From Pseudomonas sp. (GTDB lineage Bacteria; Pseudomonadota; Gammaproteobacteria; Pseudomonadales; Pseudomonadaceae), in contig NZ_PEKX01000020.1 of NCBI RefSeq assembly GCF_002796985.1, positions 163,197-227,196 of the forward strand: 64,000 bases of DNA, written 5' to 3'. Shown here one piece after another: positions 34,543 through 43,604 of the stretch. Positions within the stretch are counted from its first letter, which is position 1; each line of letters starts with the position of its first letter. Below the pieces are notes generated by a model. That model saw only the letters and a program-made list of their open reading frames with translations. It made no database searches and was not told the DNA's origin. Both the position numbers and the translations under genes were made by a program.

Positions 34543-35814
34543 TCAGCCCTTGATCAACCGCCCCAGCCCATCCAGCAAACGCACCAGTGCCCCCTGATTG
34601 GCCTTCATCACTCCCAACCCAGCTTCGGCCATGCGCTCGGAAGCAGCGGGCTCGTCCCACAGGGCCGCCACGGCGACAGCCAGCGAAGGTGCATCAGCCA
34701 CTTCGCGCAGCGCACCGACCTCGCGCAATTGCCCAGCAATTTCCAGGAAGTTGAACAGGTGCGGGCCGGACAGCACCGGCTTGCCCAGCGCCGCCGGCTC
34801 CAGCAGGTTGTGCCCGCCATTGGGCACCAGACTGCCGCCGACAAAGGCGACATCGGCCAGCGCATAGAGGAACAGCAGCTCGCCCATGGTGTCGCCCAGC
34901 AGCACCTGGGTGTGCGCCGTCACCAACTCACCGAGGGAGCGACGCTGGGTGCGCAAGCCCTCACGGGTGCACAGCTCGTACATCGGGTTGAAGCGTTCCG
35001 GGTGGCGCGGCACCAGGATCAGCAGCGCGTCCCGGTGTTTCTCCAGCAGTTGCCGATGAGCCGCCAGAACAATCTCGTCTTCCCCAGCATGGGTGCTGGC
35101 GGCGATCCAGATCGGCCGCTGTTGCGCCTGCCACTGGCTGCGCAGCTCATGGGCACGCGCCAGCAGCTCGGGGTCGATGGTCAGGTCGAACTTGATCGAA
35201 CCGGTCACGCTCACGCAGTCCGCACGCGCGCCAAGCTGGCGGAAGCGCTCGGCTTCGGCCTCGGTCTGCACGGCGATCCAGCTCATCTCTTCCAGCATCG
35301 GCCGGGTCAGCCCGGCGAAGCGCGCATAACCGCGCGCCGAGCGTTCGGACAACCGCGCATTGGCCAGCGCCACCGGAATGCCGCGCTTGGCGCACTGGTG
35401 GATGTGGTTAGGCCACAGCTCGGTTTCCATGATCACGCCCAGCACCGGCCGCGCCCGGTCGAGGAAGCGCGCCGCCGCCCAGGGCAGGTCGTACGGCAGG
35501 TAGCAGTGCTGCACCTGGTCACCGAACAGCGCGCGGATGCGCTCGGAGCCGGTGGGCGTCATGCAGGTAACGGTGATCGGCAGACCGGGGTAGCGCTGCA
35601 TCAGCGCGCGGATCATCGGCGCGGCGGCGATGCTCTCGCCCACCGACACTGCGTGCACCCAGATACCGCCGGGCTTGAGCGCCGGCAGACCGAGGGCGAA
35701 GCGCTCGCCGACGCGCTGAGCGTAGGCCGGCGCCTTGCGCGAACGCAGGAACAGGCGCAGCGCGACCAGCGGCAGGCCCAGGTGGAACAGCAGGGTATAG
35801 AGGGTCCGGTTCAT
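34543..35814 (-). CDS. waaA: Kdo transferase WaaA
   Basis: WaaA adds Kdo residues from CMP-Kdo to lipid IVA at the inner membrane. The 423-residue protein has the N-terminal hydrophobic anchor (YTLLFHLGLPLVALRLFL) and the GT30 hallmarks: WVHAVSVGES near residue 50, ETELWPN about 125, ANARLSERSARGY, and the C-terminal FVGGSLVPNGGHNLLEPAALGKPV. The ATG at 35812-35814 gives the standard length. In PAO1 waaA also lies next to the LysR/SMR pair. No operon partner on this strand is close; flanking spaces hold repeats. Confidence 0.96.
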   Translation of the reverse strand: MNRTLYTLLFHLGLPLVALRLFLRSRKAPAYAQRVGERFALGLPALKPGGIWVHAVSVGESIAAAPMIRALMQRYPGLPITVTCMTPTGSERIRALFGDQVQHCYLPYDLPWAAARFLDRARPVLGVIMETELWPNHIHQCAKRGIPVALANARLSERSARGYARFAGLTRPMLEEMSWIAVQTEAEAERFRQLGARADCVSVTGSIKFDLTIDPELLARAHELRSQWQAQQRPIWIAASTHAGEDEIVLAAHRQLLEKHRDALLILVPRHPERFNPMYELCTREGLRTQRRSLGELVTAHTQVLLGDTMGELLFLYALADVAFVGGSLVPNGGHNLLEPAALGKPVLSGPHLFNFLEIAGQLREVGALREVADAPSLAVAVAALWDEPAASERMAEAGLGVMKANQGALVRLLDGLGRLIKG

Positions 35815-35879
35815 GGCGGCGGAGAGTAGCAAATTAGCGGGCTCGGCGGCCGCCCAATCCTGCATGGACACCGTTCCTG

Positions 35880-35957
35880 GTAGGAGCGAGCTTGCTCGCG
35901 AACCGCTTGACGCTGCAGCAGCCGGGAAATCCTGTTCGCGAGCAAGCTCGCTCTTAC
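35880..35957. repeat. REP-like inverted pair upstream of waaA
   Basis: Same family as 23199-23273; the right arm has CTCTTAC instead of CTCCTAC. It separates the ends of waaA's upstream region and the LysR gene. Confidence 0.88.
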
Positions 35958-35988
35958 GAAGAGCAGATCGGCGCGGGATCTGGCGATG

Positions 35989-36873
35989 TCACACCGGCGA
36001 AGCGAGATGTTCGGCAAAGCACTCGCCCAACCACTGCGCCGCCGGCCCCAGCGGCTCGTCGCGGCGCCAGACCAGCTCCACAACCAGCGGCGGCGGCGTC
36101 CAGTCGCTGGCCAGTTCCACCAGCAGCGGCTGGTAAGCCGGGTACTGCGCCACGTGGGTCGGCAGCCAGGCCCAGCCCAGGTCGCGCATCAACAGTTCGG
36201 CCATGGCGTAGAAGCTGTCGGCGCGCCAGACCAGCGGGCTGATCTGCTCGCCGCCGGGGTAGTGGCTGTCCTGCGGGGCCATGAGCAACTGGCGATGCCG
36301 CGCCAGCTCGCGCCGGTCGGCGTAGTCCAGCTTCGCCAACTCGTGCCCGGCGCCGCACACAGTGACCATTTCGATGGTGCCCAGGCGCTGCCGCTCCAGC
36401 GCTTCCGGCATGCCCTCGTGGTGGAACAGCAGGCCAAGGTCGGCGCGCCGTTCCAGCAGCTTGCGCGCCACGTCGCCCTGGGCGCCGCTGGCCAGTTGCA
36501 CCTCCAGGGTGGGGAATTCCTGCGCCAACGCCTGCAGCCCGGAGAGCACCGGCTGGTAAGGCATCGCCTCGTCCTGTGCAAGGCGCAGCAACGGCTCGGT
36601 GCCACGCACCAGCGCCAGCGCGCGGCTTTCCAGGCGCTCGCACTGACGCAGTACTTCGCGGGCTTCATCCAGCAGCGCCCTGCCCTCGCCGGTCAGCACC
36701 GGCTGGCGGCCGCTGCTGCGCTCGAACAGGGTCACGCCCAGGTCGCTCTCCAGCAGCGCGATGGAGGAACTCACCGCCGACTGCACGCGCTGGAGCTGCC
36801 GCGCCGCCGCCGAAAAGGAAGATTGATCGGCGACGCTGACGAAGAGTCGCAACTGGTCCAGGTTCCACTGCAT
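35989..36873 (-). CDS. LysR-family transcriptional regulator
   Basis: A 294-residue regulator with the N-terminal winged HTH (LDQLRLFVSVADQSSFSAAA, SIALLESDLGVTLFER) and a C-terminal periplasmic-binding-like effector domain. It is divergent from the SMR efflux gene with 141 bp between starts, the arrangement of PA4989/PA4990 in PAO1 (from memory). A perfect palindrome ACCTATCT-N7-AGATAGGT lies 14-36 bp before its start and is a probable operator. It likely controls itself and the SMR gene; the effector is unknown. Confidence 0.92.
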   Translation of the reverse strand: MQWNLDQLRLFVSVADQSSFSAAARQLQRVQSAVSSSIALLESDLGVTLFERSSGRQPVLTGEGRALLDEAREVLRQCERLESRALALVRGTEPLLRLAQDEAMPYQPVLSGLQALAQEFPTLEVQLASGAQGDVARKLLERRADLGLLFHHEGMPEALERQRLGTIEMVTVCGAGHELAKLDYADRRELARHRQLLMAPQDSHYPGGEQISPLVWRADSFYAMAELLMRDLGWAWLPTHVAQYPAYQPLLVELASDWTPPPLVVELVWRRDEPLGPAAQWLGECFAEHLASPV

Positions 36874-36886
36874 GGCCCCACTCCAA

Positions 36887-36909
36887 ACCTATCTCACAAA
36901 CAGATAGGT
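36887..36909. promoter_or_regulatory. LysR-type operator in the divergent lysR/SMR promoter
   Basis: Perfect 8-bp inverted arms ACCTATCT and AGATAGGT separated by seven bases, containing the T-N11-A core typical of LysR-family sites. It overlaps the region where the LysR gene transcript should begin. Confidence 0.7.
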
Positions 36910-37014
36910 AATGACTTTATCCCATCATCCAGCGGACTAGAATGCCCGGCAGAATCGAACGTCAGCTGCGTGTCGCTCATACCGAGCGGCGTGTCGTTCC
37001 GGGGAGCACCCACC

Positions 37015-37347
37015 ATGCCCGGCTATCTCTATCTTGCTATCGCCATCGTCGCCGAAGTCATCGCCACCGCTTCGCTGAAGTCGGTGAAGGGCTTGTCCAC
37101 GCCCCTGCCGCTGGTGCTGGTGATCGTCGGCTATGCCATTTCCTTCTGGATGCTCACCCTGGTGGTGCGCAGCATCCCAGTGGGTATCGCCTACGCCATC
37201 TGGGCGGGCCTGGGCATCGTGCTGGTCAGCATCGCGGCCATGGTGCTCTACCAGCAGAAGCTCGATACCGCCGCCCTGTTCGGCATGGGCCTGATCGTCA
37301 GCGGCGTGGTGGTGATCCAGCTGTTCTCCGGCAACGCCGGCCACTGA
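37015..37347 (+). CDS. emrE: Small multidrug resistance (SMR) efflux protein, EmrE-like
   Basis: A 110-residue protein with four membrane helices. The essential membrane Glu is Glu14 (YLAIAIVAEVIAT), and the SMR motif IAYAIWAGLGIVLVS matches EmrE/Qac-type exporters of quaternary ammonium compounds rather than Gdx guanidinium exporters, as judged by eye. The ATG at 37015 follows GGGGAG. It stands alone, opposite a LysR regulator with a strong palindromic operator. PA4990 is the PAO1 equivalent (from memory). Confidence 0.92.
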   Translation: MPGYLYLAIAIVAEVIATASLKSVKGLSTPLPLVLVIVGYAISFWMLTLVVRSIPVGIAYAIWAGLGIVLVSIAAMVLYQQKLDTAALFGMGLIVSGVVVIQLFSGNAGH

Positions 37348-37366
37348 TGCGGCGCCGTCAGCATTC

Positions 37367-37433
37367 TGTAGGAGCGAGCTTGCTCGCGAACCAGCCGCCG
37401 CGCGAGGCGTTCGCGAGCAAGCTCGCTCCTACA
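37367..37433. repeat. REP-like inverted pair after the SMR gene
   Basis: TGTAGGAGCGAGCTTGCTCG and its complement around only 17 bases, the tightest pair of this family in the window. Confidence 0.9.
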
Positions 37434-37515
37434 AAGGCAGCCTGAGGCAACGGGCGTTTGCCGTCGCCCTCAAGCGTTATACTGCGCGCTTCGTTTTTCC
37501 CTTCGAGGCGCTTTC

Positions 37516-38691
37516 ATGTCCGAATCCCTGAGCACCGACATCCTCATCGTCGGCGGCGGCATCGCCGGTCTCTGGCTCAATGCCCGCCTGCGCCGCGCCG
37601 GCTTTTCTACTGTGCTGGTAGAGAACACCGCGCTGGGCGGCGTGCAGAGCATGCGTTCACAGGGGATCATCCATGGCGGCACCAAGTACGCCCTGCACGG
37701 TGCGCTGACCGGCGCCTCGGAAGCCATCGCCGACATGCCCGCGCTGTGGCGCGACTGCCTGGCCGGCACCGGCGAGGTGGACCTGCGCGGCACGCGTGTG
37801 CTCTCCGACGCGCATTACCTGTGGTCGCCCGGCGGTCTGGCCGGCAACCTCACCAGTTTCTTCGCCAGCAAGGCAGTGCGCAGCCGCGTCGCCCAGGTGA
37901 AAGGCAACGACCTGCCGCCGGCGTTGCAGGACAAGGCCTTCAAAGGCAAAGCCTACCGCCTCACCGAGCTGGTGCTGGACGTGCCCAGCCTGATCGCGCG
38001 CCTGGCCGAACTGGCCGGTGACAGCCTGCTGGCCGGCGAACGCATCGAAGCCCTGCGCGATGCTGACAAGCTGGTTGGCCTGCGCGTGGACGGCCGCGAG
38101 ATCCGCGCCCAGCGTGTGGTGCTCAGCGCCGGTGCCGGCAACGAGGCGCTGCTGCGCGAACTGGGCCTGGAACGCCCGGAGATGCAGCGCCGCCCGCTGC
38201 ACATGGTGCTGGTCACCGCGCCGACCCTGAAACCGCTGTACGCCCACTGCCTCGGCGGCGGGCCGAAACCCCGCGTCACCGTCACCACTCACCCGCTGAG
38301 CAACGGCGACTGGGTCTGGTACCTGGGCGGCGACATTGCCGAAGCCGGCGGCGTGGCGCGCAACGAAGCCGAGCAGATCGCCGAGGCGCAGCGCGAGCTG
38401 CACAAGCTGGTGCCCTGGATCGACCTCTCCGCCGCACGCTGGGCCACCCTGCGCGTGGACCGCGCCGAGCCCTCGCAGAACAACCTGCTGCGCCCGGACA
38501 GCGCCTTCCTCGCCGAAGAGGGCGCCCTGCTGGTCGGCTGGCCGACCAAGCTGGCGCTGGCGCCGAACTTCGCCGACCGCGTACTGGAATCCCTGGAGAA
38601 GAGCGGCATTCGCCCACAAGCCAATGCCGCCCTGCCGGACCTGCCGCGCCCGGCCATGGCCCGCCCGGTGTGGGAGGAACTGCTCGGATGA
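37516..38691 (+). CDS. FAD-dependent oxidoreductase (DAO-like)
   Basis: A 391-residue flavoprotein. The N-terminal dinucleotide motif is DILIVGGGIAGLWLNARL (residues 8-25), followed by the DAO-type segment SQGIIHGGTKYAL. It resembles glycerol-3-phosphate/2-hydroxyglutarate oxidase-like members of the D-amino-acid oxidase family, but no specific substrate can be assigned. It overlaps the aldo-keto reductase gene by four bases (ATGA), so the pair is coupled. PA4991 is the PAO1 equivalent (from memory). The TATACT at 37478-37483 may be part of its promoter, though a well-spaced -35 is not clear. Confidence 0.85.
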   Translation: MSESLSTDILIVGGGIAGLWLNARLRRAGFSTVLVENTALGGVQSMRSQGIIHGGTKYALHGALTGASEAIADMPALWRDCLAGTGEVDLRGTRVLSDAHYLWSPGGLAGNLTSFFASKAVRSRVAQVKGNDLPPALQDKAFKGKAYRLTELVLDVPSLIARLAELAGDSLLAGERIEALRDADKLVGLRVDGREIRAQRVVLSAGAGNEALLRELGLERPEMQRRPLHMVLVTAPTLKPLYAHCLGGGPKPRVTVTTHPLSNGDWVWYLGGDIAEAGGVARNEAEQIAEAQRELHKLVPWIDLSAARWATLRVDRAEPSQNNLLRPDSAFLAEEGALLVGWPTKLALAPNFADRVLESLEKSGIRPQANAALPDLPRPAMARPVWEELLG

Positions 38692-39491
38692 AGACCCTGC
38701 ATCACCTGCACCGCCCGCTGGGCAGCACTGGCCTGAACGTCTCGCCACTGGGCCTGGGCACCGTGAAGCTCGGCCGCGATCAGGGCGTGAAGTACCCTGA
38801 AGGCTTCCGCATCCCCGATGACCGTGAGGCCGCCGATCTGATCGCACTGGCCCGCGACCTGGGCATCAACCTGATCGACACCGCGCCAGCCTATGGCCGC
38901 AGCGAGGAACGCCTCGGCCCGCTGCTGCGCGGCCAGCGCGACCAGTGGGTGATCGTCAGCAAGACCGGCGAGGAGTTCGTCGGCGGCCAGTCGCTGTTCG
39001 ACTTCAGCGCTGTCCACACGCGTCGTTCGGTGGAACGCAGCCTGCAGCGGCTGGAGACCGACTACATCGACCTGGTGCTGGTGCATTCGGACGGCAATGA
39101 CCTGGACATCCTGCGCGGCACCGAGGTCTACGCGACCCTGGAGCGCCTGAAGGAGGAAGGGCTGATCCGCGGCTTCGGCTTCTCCGGCAAGACCGCCGAC
39201 GGCGGCCTGCTGGCCCTGGAGCGCGGCGACTGCGCGATGGTCACCTACAACCTCAACGAGCAGGCGGAAAAGCCGGTGATCGACCATGCCCAGGCCCATG
39301 GCCGTGGCATCCTGATCAAGAAGGCCCTGGCCAGCGGCCACGCCACGCTCGCCCCCGGCGTCGACCCGGTACGCGCCAGCTTCGAGCTGGTGCTGGGCCA
39401 TCCCGGCGTCGCCAGCGCCATCGTCGGCACCATCAATCCGTTGCACCTCGCGCACAACGTGGCGATCGCCGCCGAGGTGCTCGACCACTGA
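38688..39491 (+). CDS. Aldo/keto reductase
   Basis: A 267-residue aldo-keto reductase. The start RPLGSTGLNVSPLGLGT, the catalytic-region NLIDTAPAYGRSEERLG (Asp and Tyr), VSKTGEE (Lys) and LVLVHSDG (His) give the complete AKR tetrad. It starts with ATG at 38688 inside the end of the FAD oxidoreductase gene with GGAGGAAC upstream, so the two are made together. Substrate unknown; the partner flavoprotein suggests a shared small-molecule redox path. Confidence 0.9.
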   Translation: MKTLHHLHRPLGSTGLNVSPLGLGTVKLGRDQGVKYPEGFRIPDDREAADLIALARDLGINLIDTAPAYGRSEERLGPLLRGQRDQWVIVSKTGEEFVGGQSLFDFSAVHTRRSVERSLQRLETDYIDLVLVHSDGNDLDILRGTEVYATLERLKEEGLIRGFGFSGKTADGGLLALERGDCAMVTYNLNEQAEKPVIDHAQAHGRGILIKKALASGHATLAPGVDPVRASFELVLGHPGVASAIVGTINPLHLAHNVAIAAEVLDH

Positions 39492-39839
39492 TCGGCGGTC
39501 ATGTGGATTACCTATTCCTGTGCCATGCTCCAACTCCCTCGGGAAAAACCGGGGGCACAGAAACTGTCGCCAGCCGGTGATTCACGCGCAAAAGCTTCGG
39601 AATCACCAAGCCTTTCAGGGAAAAATCCGGAAATCCTTTCGATTTTCGATGACACCAGGAGCGGTGTCAGGCTGTCCAGGTTGTAGCGACCCCGTAATGA
39701 ACGATCGGCCGGACTGTCTTCCAGGACAGTCAGCGTTCGCGTCGGCGTCGCTTACCCAGGTAAGGACGCGCCAGCGCAACCCGGCGCCTTGTACGACCAG
39801 GCCCTGCAAGAGCAGGCCCTGCAAGAAAAGGAAGCCCAC
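39492..39839. other. 348-bp gap with two small hairpins, no gene seen
   Basis: Contains GACACC...GGTGTC (39651-39668) and GACTGTC...GACAGTC (39712-39731). Neither has a T-run. Shortly before the next gene GCCCTGCAAGA is repeated. No coding frame with support was found. Confidence 0.5.
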
Positions 39840-40751
39840 ATGCCCCGTACGCTCGCCCGCAAGGACCCGACCGCCTTCAAGACCCTGCCGCTGCTGGTGG
39901 ATGCCAGCCCGAAAGGTCTCGCCTACCAGACCCTCGGCAAGCCCCTGAACTTCGCCCAGGTCCTGGAAAAGCGCCGCCCCATCGAGATCAACGAGACCGA
40001 ACGTTTCACCACCGAACTGGCCAACCTTGGCGTTTCGGTGCGCCTGACCCTGAACTACCAGGGCCGCGACCACTGGATCCTGGTGCGCCAACGTCGCCTG
40101 GACCGTGGCGACACGGTGCTCAAGCTGATTTCCGGCTACGTGCCGGCCCACGAACTGAACCTGCCGCTGCTCACCGCGATCCAGGAAGTCGCCGAGGAAT
40201 GCCTGGTGGAAACCGCCGACGGCTGGCTCGGCGGGCGCTTCGGCGACACCTGGCTGCCGACGCCCTACGAGGGCATCCTGCGCTACCGCGAGAGCAGCCA
40301 CTTCTCCCTGACCCCGCTGTCCGGCGCCGCGCGCCCGGTGCAGGCCGGTGCGTTGCGTTTATTGGAGCGCCCGCAGGCCTACGTGCACCTGCCGACCGCC
40401 TCGCTACAGCTGGTCTATGACTTGCGCCTGGAGCTGCCCAAGGATGCCCGCGAGGTCAGCCTGTTCCATGTCGACGAGAAGCTCGAAAGCGGCCCGCTGG
40501 TGGCGCGGCTGGACCGCCGTCGCCCGGACATCTATCTGCTGCCGCTGGAGCATGGCCAGCCGACTGGCGAACTCTTCACCCTGAGCAAGGGCGAGCTGTG
40601 CAAGGCCAGCACCCGTGGTCTGTGGCTGTCGGAGAGTTTTGCCGAGCAGGATGGCTGGCTCGTGCGCGAGGAACGCATCCGCTTCCGCGAATGGATGGAG
40701 CAGTGGCCGCCCGCCGCCGGCAATGCCGGCAGCGGGCGGCGCACGGCCTGA
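39840..40751 (+). CDS. Conserved protein with a Nudix-like box (PA4993-like)
   Basis: A 303-residue soluble protein I cannot assign firmly. Around residues 100-125 it has G-x5-E followed, after nine residues, by QEVAEECLV; a true Nudix box has seven residues there and REUXEEXGU. So it looks like a Nudix fold with a two-residue insertion and Arg to Gln change. The position in the PAO1 order matches PA4993. The ATG at 39840 follows AAGGAAG; an upstream GTG at 39789 would add 17 repetitive residues. It stands alone between the aldo-keto reductase gene and a REP pair. Confidence 0.65.
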   Translation: MPRTLARKDPTAFKTLPLLVDASPKGLAYQTLGKPLNFAQVLEKRRPIEINETERFTTELANLGVSVRLTLNYQGRDHWILVRQRRLDRGDTVLKLISGYVPAHELNLPLLTAIQEVAEECLVETADGWLGGRFGDTWLPTPYEGILRYRESSHFSLTPLSGAARPVQAGALRLLERPQAYVHLPTASLQLVYDLRLELPKDAREVSLFHVDEKLESGPLVARLDRRRPDIYLLPLEHGQPTGELFTLSKGELCKASTRGLWLSESFAEQDGWLVREERIRFREWMEQWPPAAGNAGSGRRTA

Positions 40752-40789
40752 TTCCGCCAGCGTGAAACGGCCTGGCGGCCGCACTCACC

Positions 40790-40869
40790 TGTAGGAGCGA
40801 GCTTGCTCGCGAACCCGATCAACCGGCCACGCTGGTGCAGGGCGGTTCGCGAGCAAGCTCGCTCCTACA
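40790..40869. repeat. REP-like inverted pair between the Nudix-like and acyl-CoA dehydrogenase genes
   Basis: Same family as 23199-23273, around a 30-base centre, placed between convergent gene ends. Confidence 0.9.
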
Positions 40870-40884
40870 AAAAAGCGCTCTGTC

Positions 40885-42090
40885 TTACTTGAGCTGGCTG
40901 GAACTCTTGCCCAGCAGCCGCCGCGCCACGATCAGCAACTGGATCTGCTGGGTGCCTTCGAAGATGTCGAGGATCTTCGAATCCCGCGCCCACTTCTCCA
41001 GCAGCTCCTCTTCCCCGTATCCCAGCGCGCCGGCCAACTCGACGCATTTCAGCGTCACCTCGTTGGCCACCCGCCCGGCCTTGGCCTTGGCAATGGAAGC
41101 CTCTTTGGAATTCGGCAGGCGGTTGTCAGCCATCCACGCCGCCTTCAGGGTCAGCAGGCGCGCCGCTTCCCATTCGGCTTCCAGGCGATACAGCGTCGCC
41201 TCGGCATGGCTGGCGCTGAGCAGCGGCTGGCAATAGTCGAAGCGGCAGCCGGCCTTCTTCAGCAGCTCGCGGGTGCGGTCCAGCGAGGCCTTGGCCACGC
41301 CGATGGCCATGGCAGCCACCAGCGGGCGGGTGTTGTCGAAGGTTTCCATCACCCCGGCAAAGCCTTTCTGCACGTCGATCTCGGCATTGCCCAGCAGGTT
41401 GGCGGCCGGCACGCGGCAGTCGCTGAAGCTGATGGACGCGGTGTCCGACGCCTTGATGCCGAGCTTCTTCTCCAGGCGGGTGACGGTCATCCCCGGCGTA
41501 CCCTTCTCCACCACGAAGGATTTGATCGCCGCGCGGCCCAGCCCCTTGTCCAGGGTCGCCCAGACCACCACCGCGTCGGCGCGGGCGCCGGAGGTGACGA
41601 AGATCTTCTCGCCATTGAGCAGGTAGTGATCACCCTCGCGGGTGGCCGTGGTGCGGATCGCCGCCGAGTCCGAGCCGCAACCCGGCTCGGTGATGGCCAT
41701 GGCCGCCCAGGTGCCGGAGAAGCGCTTGAGCTGCTCCTCGTTGGCCACCGCAGCGATGGCAGCGTTGCCCAGGCCCTGGCGCGGCATGGCCAGCAGCAGG
41801 CCGGTGTCGCCCCAGCACATCTCCATCACACCCAGGCAGGCAGAGAGGTTGCCACCGTTCTTCACCCCCTCCTCCGCGCCGGCCTTGCGCTTGCTGGCCG
41901 AGGTGGCGCCCACGGCATCCGGCGAGCCGGCGTTCATGCCGTCCAGCAGCGCGGCCAGCAGGTCCAGTTCCTTGGGGTAGGCGTGCTCAGCCTTGTCGTA
42001 CTTGCGCGAAATCGGTCGCAGGTAGTTCTCCGCCACTTGGCGGGCCTGGTTCTGCAAGGTGCGGAATTTCTTCGGCGTCTCGAGGTACAT
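40885..42090 (-). CDS. Acyl-CoA dehydrogenase (PA4994-like)
   Basis: A 401-residue flavoenzyme. The family signature AITEPGCGSD is near residue 138, the FAD/substrate segment EKKLGIKASDTASISFSDCRVP follows, and the C-terminal part contains the ILDIFEGTQQIQ block. It starts with ATG at 42088-42090, ten bases after the stop of a second acyl-CoA dehydrogenase gene, and the two probably form a heteromeric or sequential pair. Chain-length preference cannot be told. Same pair and order as PA4994/PA4995 in PAO1 (from memory). Confidence 0.92.
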   Translation of the reverse strand: MYLETPKKFRTLQNQARQVAENYLRPISRKYDKAEHAYPKELDLLAALLDGMNAGSPDAVGATSASKRKAGAEEGVKNGGNLSACLGVMEMCWGDTGLLLAMPRQGLGNAAIAAVANEEQLKRFSGTWAAMAITEPGCGSDSAAIRTTATREGDHYLLNGEKIFVTSGARADAVVVWATLDKGLGRAAIKSFVVEKGTPGMTVTRLEKKLGIKASDTASISFSDCRVPAANLLGNAEIDVQKGFAGVMETFDNTRPLVAAMAIGVAKASLDRTRELLKKAGCRFDYCQPLLSASHAEATLYRLEAEWEAARLLTLKAAWMADNRLPNSKEASIAKAKAGRVANEVTLKCVELAGALGYGEEELLEKWARDSKILDIFEGTQQIQLLIVARRLLGKSSSQLK

Positions 42091-42100
42091 GCAAAGCTCC

Positions 42101-43384
42101 TTACAGGTGCAGGCCGCCAGCCATCAGGCTGACGGCGCGCAGGTCGCGGTACCAGCGCTCGGCCGGGTGTTCCTGGGTGAAACCGTGGCCGCCGAGCAGT
42201 TGCACCGCATCGGTGCCGATCTTCATCGCCTTCTCGGCGCAGAGCAGCTTCGCCAGATAAGCCTCGCGGTGGAACGCCTGGCCACGCTCGGCCAGCGCGC
42301 AGGCGCGCCAGACCATCAGGCGCATGGCGTCCAGTTCGATGGCGATGTCCGCGATCATGAAGGCCACGCCCTGGCGATGGCTGATCGGTTCGCCGAAGGC
42401 CTCGCGCTCGTTGCAGTAGGTGATCACATAGTCCAGCGCGGCCTGCCCGGTACCCACGGCCAGCGCGCACCAGGCCAGCGCGGTGTGATAGAGGAAGGCC
42501 TGGTAGTCAAAGCGCTCCGCCGCCAACCGCTGTTCGGCCGGAACCTTCACGCCCTTGAGGCGAACCCGCGCGGTGCCGGTGGCCTTCAGGCCCATGGCCG
42601 GTTCGGCGCGCACCTCTACCCCCCTGGCGCGGGTGTCGATGAGGAACAGCGCCGGGCCGTCGCCGGCATCGGCCGCGACGATCAGCTTCTGCGCATCCAC
42701 GCCACGCACGACCAGGCACTTTTCGCCGGTCAGCGTGTAGCTCGAACCGCGCTTACGCGCCTTGGTGGACAGGCGCAGCGGGTCGGCCAGCAGTTGCGGC
42801 TCGTTCACCGCGATGGCGATCAGCGGCGCCGCCTCTTCGCTGACGAAGGCCGGCAGCCAGCGCGCCTGTTGTTGCGGCGAGGCCCAGCGGCGAATGCAGT
42901 TGGCCGCCGACAGCGGCACCAGCAGCGCAGCGGCCAGGCTCAGGTCGCCACGGGCGAGAGCTTCGGCGATCAGCGCGTTGGTCACCACGGTGCGCTCGCC
43001 GGCCATGCCGCCGTGCACTTCGCTGACGCCATAGTGGGTCAGGCCCAGCTCCTGCGCCTGGGCCAGCAACTCAAGGCTCAGGCTGGCCTTGGCGTCGGCC
43101 TCATGGGCGGCCGGGCGCAGCACTTCGACGGCGAAGCCTTCGAGCATCTCCACGAGCATCTGCTGCTCGTCGGACAGGGACAGGTCGAACAGCCCGTCCG
43201 GGTCGACCTTGCGCGGGGTCTTGGGCTGCTTGGCGGCGCGCTCGCTGGCCAGCCGGAAGCCGGTGCGGCTGCCGCTGTAGAGGAGTCTTTCAAAAGGCTT
43301 GCGCAGCTTGAGTCGGTCCGGCCAGTCGGCCTGGGCGACACGGTTCAGCACGGCCAGGGCGCGGCCCTGCACGTCGGTGGTCAT
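42101..43384 (-). CDS. Acyl-CoA dehydrogenase (PA4995-like)
   Basis: A 427-residue acyl-CoA dehydrogenase that differs clearly from its downstream neighbour. N-terminal helices are followed by the less conserved beta domain and a C-terminal domain with NEREAFGEPISHRQG and QLLGGHGFTQEHPAERWYRD, the usual FAD/CoA-contact blocks. An N-terminal extension of about 60 residues precedes the domain. The ATG at 43382-43384 begins the gene. It leads the two-gene unit; upstream toward hldE is a variant REP element. Confidence 0.92.
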   Translation of the reverse strand: MTTDVQGRALAVLNRVAQADWPDRLKLRKPFERLLYSGSRTGFRLASERAAKQPKTPRKVDPDGLFDLSLSDEQQMLVEMLEGFAVEVLRPAAHEADAKASLSLELLAQAQELGLTHYGVSEVHGGMAGERTVVTNALIAEALARGDLSLAAALLVPLSAANCIRRWASPQQQARWLPAFVSEEAAPLIAIAVNEPQLLADPLRLSTKARKRGSSYTLTGEKCLVVRGVDAQKLIVAADAGDGPALFLIDTRARGVEVRAEPAMGLKATGTARVRLKGVKVPAEQRLAAERFDYQAFLYHTALAWCALAVGTGQAALDYVITYCNEREAFGEPISHRQGVAFMIADIAIELDAMRLMVWRACALAERGQAFHREAYLAKLLCAEKAMKIGTDAVQLLGGHGFTQEHPAERWYRDLRAVSLMAGGLHL

Positions 43385-43493
43385 GGCATCTCGCTCCGCG
43401 GAGGGTGGATGCCCCGATCATGCGCTTCACAATGCCGCAGGGACCATGACCGCTTTGCCGCCAGGTACTGGCAACGCGGTCAGTGAGGAGACC

Positions 43494-43588
43494 TGTAGGA
43501 GCGAGGGGGACGCCATCGTTATTGCTCGCGAACAGAGCCAATCGGCCACTCTGTCGTTTGGCGATTCGCGAGCAAGCTCGCTCCTACA
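43494..43588. repeat. Variant REP pair with an 18-nt replacement in one arm
   Basis: The right arm is canonical. In the left arm the central CTT is replaced by 18 bases (43506-43523, GGGGACGCCATCGTTATT), leaving TGTAGGAGCGAG and GCTCGCGAAC on either side. It lies between hldE and the acyl-CoA dehydrogenase genes. Confidence 0.85.
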
Positions 43589-43604
43589 AAGAGCCCGACG
43601 GAGA

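Noticed and set aside
37015..37347. Guanidine riboswitch-controlled Gdx exporter
   Set aside because: The SMR sequence looks Qac/EmrE-like and no riboswitch blocks were seen upstream; a LysR operator is present instead.
37457..37483. Promoter with TTGCCG and TATACT before the FAD oxidoreductase gene
   Set aside because: Spacing is only about 14 bp, too short to list with confidence.
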